This document shows, piece by piece, positions 60,870-64,000 of a stretch of 64,000 nucleotides of DNA; positions within the stretch are counted from its first letter, which is position 1; each line of letters begins with the position of its first letter. The translations under genes and the position numbers were made by a program. This DNA comes from Streptomyces aurantiacus (lineage in GTDB: Bacteria > Actinomycetota > Actinomycetes > Streptomycetales > Streptomycetaceae): positions 4,836,001 to 4,900,000 of the forward strand of contig NZ_CP114283.1 in the NCBI RefSeq assembly GCF_027107535.1. The letters are read 5' to 3'. Below the pieces are notes generated by a model. It had not been told where the DNA came from, searched no databases, and saw only the letters and a list, made by a program, of their open reading frames with translations.

Positions 60870-61600
60870 ACCGCGGTGAGCTTCCTCTGGAGGTTGATGT
60901 CCCTGGTAGCCACGTAGATCGCGGAGCCGGGATGGCAGCGCCTGGACGGTGGCGTGCCTGGCCCGGATACGGTTGGCGAACCGGTCGCTCCGCCATGGAC
61001 AGTCCATCTTCTCCTCAGGCTGGATCGAGCTTTCTCCTCTCGATCGGGGACCAGGACGCGCAGACACTGGCGGTGACGGGCGACAGCCCGCTCAGCGGCC
61101 TCGCCAAGGTTGTTCCACAAATGCCTCCTGTCAGCGACCTGGACAGCCTGGGGGGCCCCGGCCGTGGCGCCTTCAGCGAAGAACGGCGCGCGGTCCCGGC
61201 AAACGACCTCGACCCCAGGTCGCTTCGCCAACCATGCAGCCATGCTTGAGGCCTCCCGGTAAGGCAGCGGTCCACCAGCCGACGGGTTTCGACATCGACC
61301 AGCACCGTTCCGTAGACCCGTCCTCTACGTGTGGCGTACTCATCGACACCAACCACACGCGGGGACGGGACTTCCGGTTCGGGCAACGCGCCGAGCAGCC
61401 GCAACACGGCGCTGCGACTGGTGGACACCCGAAGGCCCATGTCATCCGCGGCGAGAGTCGCACGCAACGGCTCGGTCCAGCTGTTGTGCCTCGGGTTCAG
61501 TCCCGGCATCTGCTCGGCGTACGTTCGCCGAGCACACGAAGACCCCGGACCGCAACTGTCGACCACACCAAGATCGGCCCTGGTCATTTCGCGCAACAAC
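60870..61600 (-). pseudogene. ISL3-family transposase, multiply frameshifted
   Basis: Reading on the minus strand: CARRTYAEQMPGLNPRHNSW, then [20 protein letters not shown] (first Asp), next frame [20 protein letters not shown] and [20 protein letters not shown] (second Asp), then another frame [15 protein letters not shown]. At least two shifts and a missing C-terminus make it non-functional. Confidence 0.85.
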
Positions 61601-61639
61601 TTCCCGGAGCCCCATCCGAGCGCCAGCTGTTACTCAGCG

Positions 61640-62078
61640 TGCGGGCATCACGGAAGGCGAGCCAGAACCGAAACTCATCGACAAACGCTGCCGCTCAAAG
61701 TGAACGAAGCCACCCTGGAGAAGTTCCTCGGCCACGGGCCGGAGCTGTGCCTCCGCGCGTGCCGCGCGAACTGATTCCACTGCTGCGGCCGTGACGAAAG
61801 ACGCCGCGACGGCGGCACAGATCCACAGGTACCAGGGAGAGGAACATGCTGCCCATGCCCAGTTCGGCCCGCACCCTGCCGGACAGTGCGGGCATTGTCA
61901 GAGTACCGAGCAGCAGGACCGGCCAGGCGATGGCGAGCGCACGCATGTGGCGGCCCCACACCTCCTGTTCGGATCGCGTCCTGAAGCACCGTGGGATCAG
62001 CAAATGCAAGGCGCTGATCACAGGCAGGGTGAGGAGCACGACCGTGAAGGACGCCTCGGGCCCGGTGGTGGGCAACAT
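61640..62078 (-). pseudogene. Small membrane protein with frameshift
   Basis: ATG 62078 opens MLPTTGPEASFTVVLLTLPV and SALHLLIPRCF, a second helix IAWPVLLLGTLTMPAL, then GMGSMFLS. The natural third helix (WYLWICAAVAASFVTAAAVE) is in the next frame, ending near 61637. It would be a three-helix membrane protein of unknown function. Confidence 0.5.
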
Positions 62079-62195
62079 GGTCAGCGTCTCCTAGAGGGTG
62101 CCGGTGGCACGGGACGGCGGCGGCCGGCACAGGGGCCGGCTCTGACAACGGACCTCACGGTCAACGGCCGTTGCCGCTCCATGGGATTGGTGGTC

Positions 62196-63653
62196 TTACG
62201 CCTGCTGGAACAGTGTGGGCACCAGGCCATCGCCCGGCCAGAGGTCCTGCTCGGCTACGAGGCCGGCCAGGAACATGTCGACCTCGGCCAGAACGGTGGC
62301 GCGCTCCTGGGGTCCGTAGGTGATGACTTGGTTGGCCGCGGCGTCGAAGGCTCGCACGTGGTTGTGCGGGCCGCTGATGATGAGGGCGCGTGCGATCTCG
62401 GGGAGGCCGAGGCTGAGGGCGTCGCACTCCCCTGCGCGGACGAGTTGCACGAGGTCGGTGGTGACGGTCTCCCAGTCGCCGACCGTCGGCCAGTCGGCGC
62501 CGCCGCCCAGTTCGTGGGTGAGGGTAGAGAGCGGGATGATCTCGCCTGGCTTGCGTCCCTGGGTGAGGCGGTTGTGGATCTGAGCTCCGTCGGGCTGTCG
62601 TACCTGGGGGTGGAGCAGGGAGGCTGCGGCTACCACGACGGTGTTGATCTCTTGGGAGCCGTCACCGAGGTAGTACGGCTCGTGTGCGAAGAGCAGATAG
62701 ACGTCCCTGGTGTGGACGTCGTCGGCGGGCTGGTCCTGGGTCATGGGGCGGTATCCCTTCAGCGGTGAAGCGCCGGGTTCGCGTCGAGGTGCTGGCCGTG
62801 CCGCCAGTTCGAAGCCCGGCGGGTACGGGCCCAACGGGCCTTCCTGGCCGCTGGGCTGGTTCTCCGTGCCGGAACGGGCCTTGGTGCGGGTGCCCTCCAG
62901 GGTCTGGGCGACTTGGTCGGCGAGCTGGACCATCAGCCGCTCGCGGTCGATCAGTTGAGCCGAGGCCGAGCGGGTGTCCTGGCTCTGGAGGAGGCCTGCG
63001 GCGTCCCATAGCAGGTGCTGGCCTGTCTCGGCCGAGCGGCGCAGTTCGTAGCGGTCGCTGCCGGCGGCGGCCTGGACGAGGGAGGTGTGCAGGACCGCGA
63101 GGCGTTGCAGGTACTGGCAGGCGGCGTCTCCTTCGACGCTGCGGACGTGTTCGCCGGCCCGGTCGTCGAGCCGGTCGGGCAGGTGCTCTGCGAGCAACGG
63201 GGCGAGCAGCATCCCGGGCAGCACGAGGTCGCCGGGGATGCCGCGGCCGAGGGCGAACAGTGCGGCGACGAGGCTGATGAATCCCATGGCGACCGCGGAG
63301 AGCCGCAGGGATGCGGAGCTCGCGGGGGCCAAGGCGATGCGTCTGGCGGGACGCCGGGTCAGCCAGCGCACGGCCAGCCGCTGGGTCAGCGTCGCGTCCG
63401 GGGTGAGTACCCCGATCTGCAGAGGGAGCTCGGGCAGGGTGCCGTCACCGGGCACGGTCCAGGCCAGCCACCCCCACCCGGTGCGCTCGTGCACGAGTAC
63501 GGGCTCACACGTTCCGGTACACGCGGTGTCGCGGCGGACATGACCGGCCTGCAGCGCGCGCGATCGTTCGTCCTCCCACCGCTTGGGATCGCGGGCGAAG
63601 GGACGGAGACGTTGCTGGGGTGCCGTCCGGGGTGGTGTGTGGAGGGTGTCCAT
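62196..63653 (-). CDS. Large hypothetical protein, possible conjugative-element gene
   Basis: Up to 485 residues from ATG 63653 (GGGAG upstream; GTG one codon earlier is possible). Residues ~40-100 hold two conserved-looking beta segments (GWGWLAWTVPGDGTLPELPL); two hydrophobic segments follow (LRLSAVAMGFISLVAALFAL and GIPGDLVLPGMLLAPLLAE). The C-terminal ~180 residues (MTQDQ at 62744 onward: VYLLFAHEPYYLGDGSQEIN) may be a separate protein, since AAGGGA precedes that ATG, but no stop separates them. The start overlaps the stop of the upstream zinc-ribbon gene. Function unknown. Confidence 0.5.
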   Translation of the reverse strand: MDTLHTPPRTAPQQRLRPFARDPKRWEDERSRALQAGHVRRDTACTGTCEPVLVHERTGWGWLAWTVPGDGTLPELPLQIGVLTPDATLTQRLAVRWLTRRPARRIALAPASSASLRLSAVAMGFISLVAALFALGRGIPGDLVLPGMLLAPLLAEHLPDRLDDRAGEHVRSVEGDAACQYLQRLAVLHTSLVQAAAGSDRYELRRSAETGQHLLWDAAGLLQSQDTRSASAQLIDRERLMVQLADQVAQTLEGTRTKARSGTENQPSGQEGPLGPYPPGFELAARPAPRREPGASPLKGYRPMTQDQPADDVHTRDVYLLFAHEPYYLGDGSQEINTVVVAAASLLHPQVRQPDGAQIHNRLTQGRKPGEIIPLSTLTHELGGGADWPTVGDWETVTTDLVQLVRAGECDALSLGLPEIARALIISGPHNHVRAFDAAANQVITYGPQERATVLAEVDMFLAGLVAEQDLWPGDGLVPTLFQQA

Positions 63654-63973
63654 CACGAAGTGCTCCCTTCCAGAAGGTCGGTTATGGCGGCCAGGGCGGA
63701 GGTGCAGGTGGCGCAGCGGCCGTCGCCGTCGGGGTGGGCGCGGCGGGGAGTCGGCCCGGGGCAGGTGCGGCACAGCGGCCAGTCGAGGCAGGCCGGGCAG
63801 AGGTCTTCGCCGGGGGCGGTGCCGGGCCTGCCGCAGCCCGCGCATTCGACGAGCGCCCGGTAGGTCAGGGCCGCGCTCACCGTGCGGGCGGCGGAAGCCG
63901 TCGTCGAGGACGACTCGGTTGTCGACGGGGCGAGGGGCTCGTCGTCCGGCGAAGGCGCCCGGTGATCTGCCAC
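63653..63973 (-). CDS. Multi-CxxC zinc-ribbon protein
   Basis: About 106 residues from GTG 63973. Cysteine pairs appear as CAGCG, CPACL, CRTC and CATC, eight cysteines in two likely zinc ribbons, after a disordered Ser/Thr-rich N-terminus. It overlaps the downstream gene by one base and probably belongs to the same operon, which continues beyond the window edge. I do not recognise the family. Confidence 0.55.
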   Translation of the reverse strand: MADHRAPSPDDEPLAPSTTESSSTTASAARTVSAALTYRALVECAGCGRPGTAPGEDLCPACLDWPLCRTCPGPTPRRAHPDGDGRCATCTSALAAITDLLEGSTS

Positions 63974-64000
63974 TGTGGCGGGCGGCGGGTAGGCCTGGGC

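Noticed and set aside
62196..62744. Separate gene from ATG 62744
   Set aside because: There is a possible ribosome-binding site, but no stop separates it from the upstream frame, so a single protein is reported and the alternative noted.

Overview
The window is high-GC actinobacterial DNA, almost certainly Streptomyces. Codons are strongly third-position G/C, GTG/TTG starts are common, and the families are typical of the genus (YtrA-type GntR/ABC operon, long S8 subtilisin, degenerate Doc toxin, VanZ, PGRP/DUF1906 protein, I36 inhibitor, type I PKS). Intact genes are interspersed with many broken transposases and gene remnants, as in a chromosome arm, genomic island or large linear plasmid. 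No rRNA, tRNA, CRISPR array or replication origin was recognised.

Layout. 0-4.5 kb: XRE-like protein, phosphatase remnant, carbonic anhydrase/SulP pair, small membrane protein and a broken terC. 4.6-6.4 kb: Doc-type toxin-antitoxin pair with a three-iteron operator, then an istB remnant split by an IS5-type element. 6.5-13.7 kb: accessory genes (zinc-ribbon protein, SMI1/KNR4, broken integrase, VanZ, BrkB) among transposase fragments. 13.9-19.9 kb: GntR-ABC-permease operon and a secreted S8 protease. 20-23 kb: methyltransferase, secreted peptidoglycan-binding protein and two IS21 ends. 22.5-25.9 kb: a small island (Cys/His protein, deoxyribosyltransferase-like gene, DUF5131 fragment) cut by an intact IS110-family element. 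26-28.4 kb: secreted protein and ArsR-like regulator. 28.7-35.9 kb: ISAzo13 element, nested IS5-type elements and an SDR/F420-reductase/TetR cassette. 36-47.5 kb: repeat-containing secreted protein, then a compact polyketide locus (single-module PKS, thioesterase, MFS exporter). 47.6-51.9 kb: cold-shock protein and a Tn554-like recombinase remnant. 52-60.6 kb: secreted and cell-wall proteins and an alpha/beta hydrolase. 60.7-64 kb: ISL3 remnant, broken membrane gene and two genes that may belong to a conjugative element.

The strongest discovery is the IS110-family element at 23295-25459. Removing it with one copy of a flanking CT restores a 124-codon reading frame exactly, which fixes both ends. 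Its 5' non-coding region holds two stem-loops. One carries segments matching the two halves of this insertion target; the other carries segments matching the element's own two ends. This is the layout of a bridge RNA with target-binding and donor-binding loops. The rejoined ends would also create a near-consensus promoter reading into that RNA. The element has an unusually long leader and carries a small passenger gene.

The second highlight is the PKS: one polypeptide with KS-AT-DH-cMT-ER-KR-ACP order, resembling fungal highly reducing iterative synthases, followed by a type II thioesterase and a DHA2-type exporter. It could suffice to make and export a methyl-branched reduced chain.
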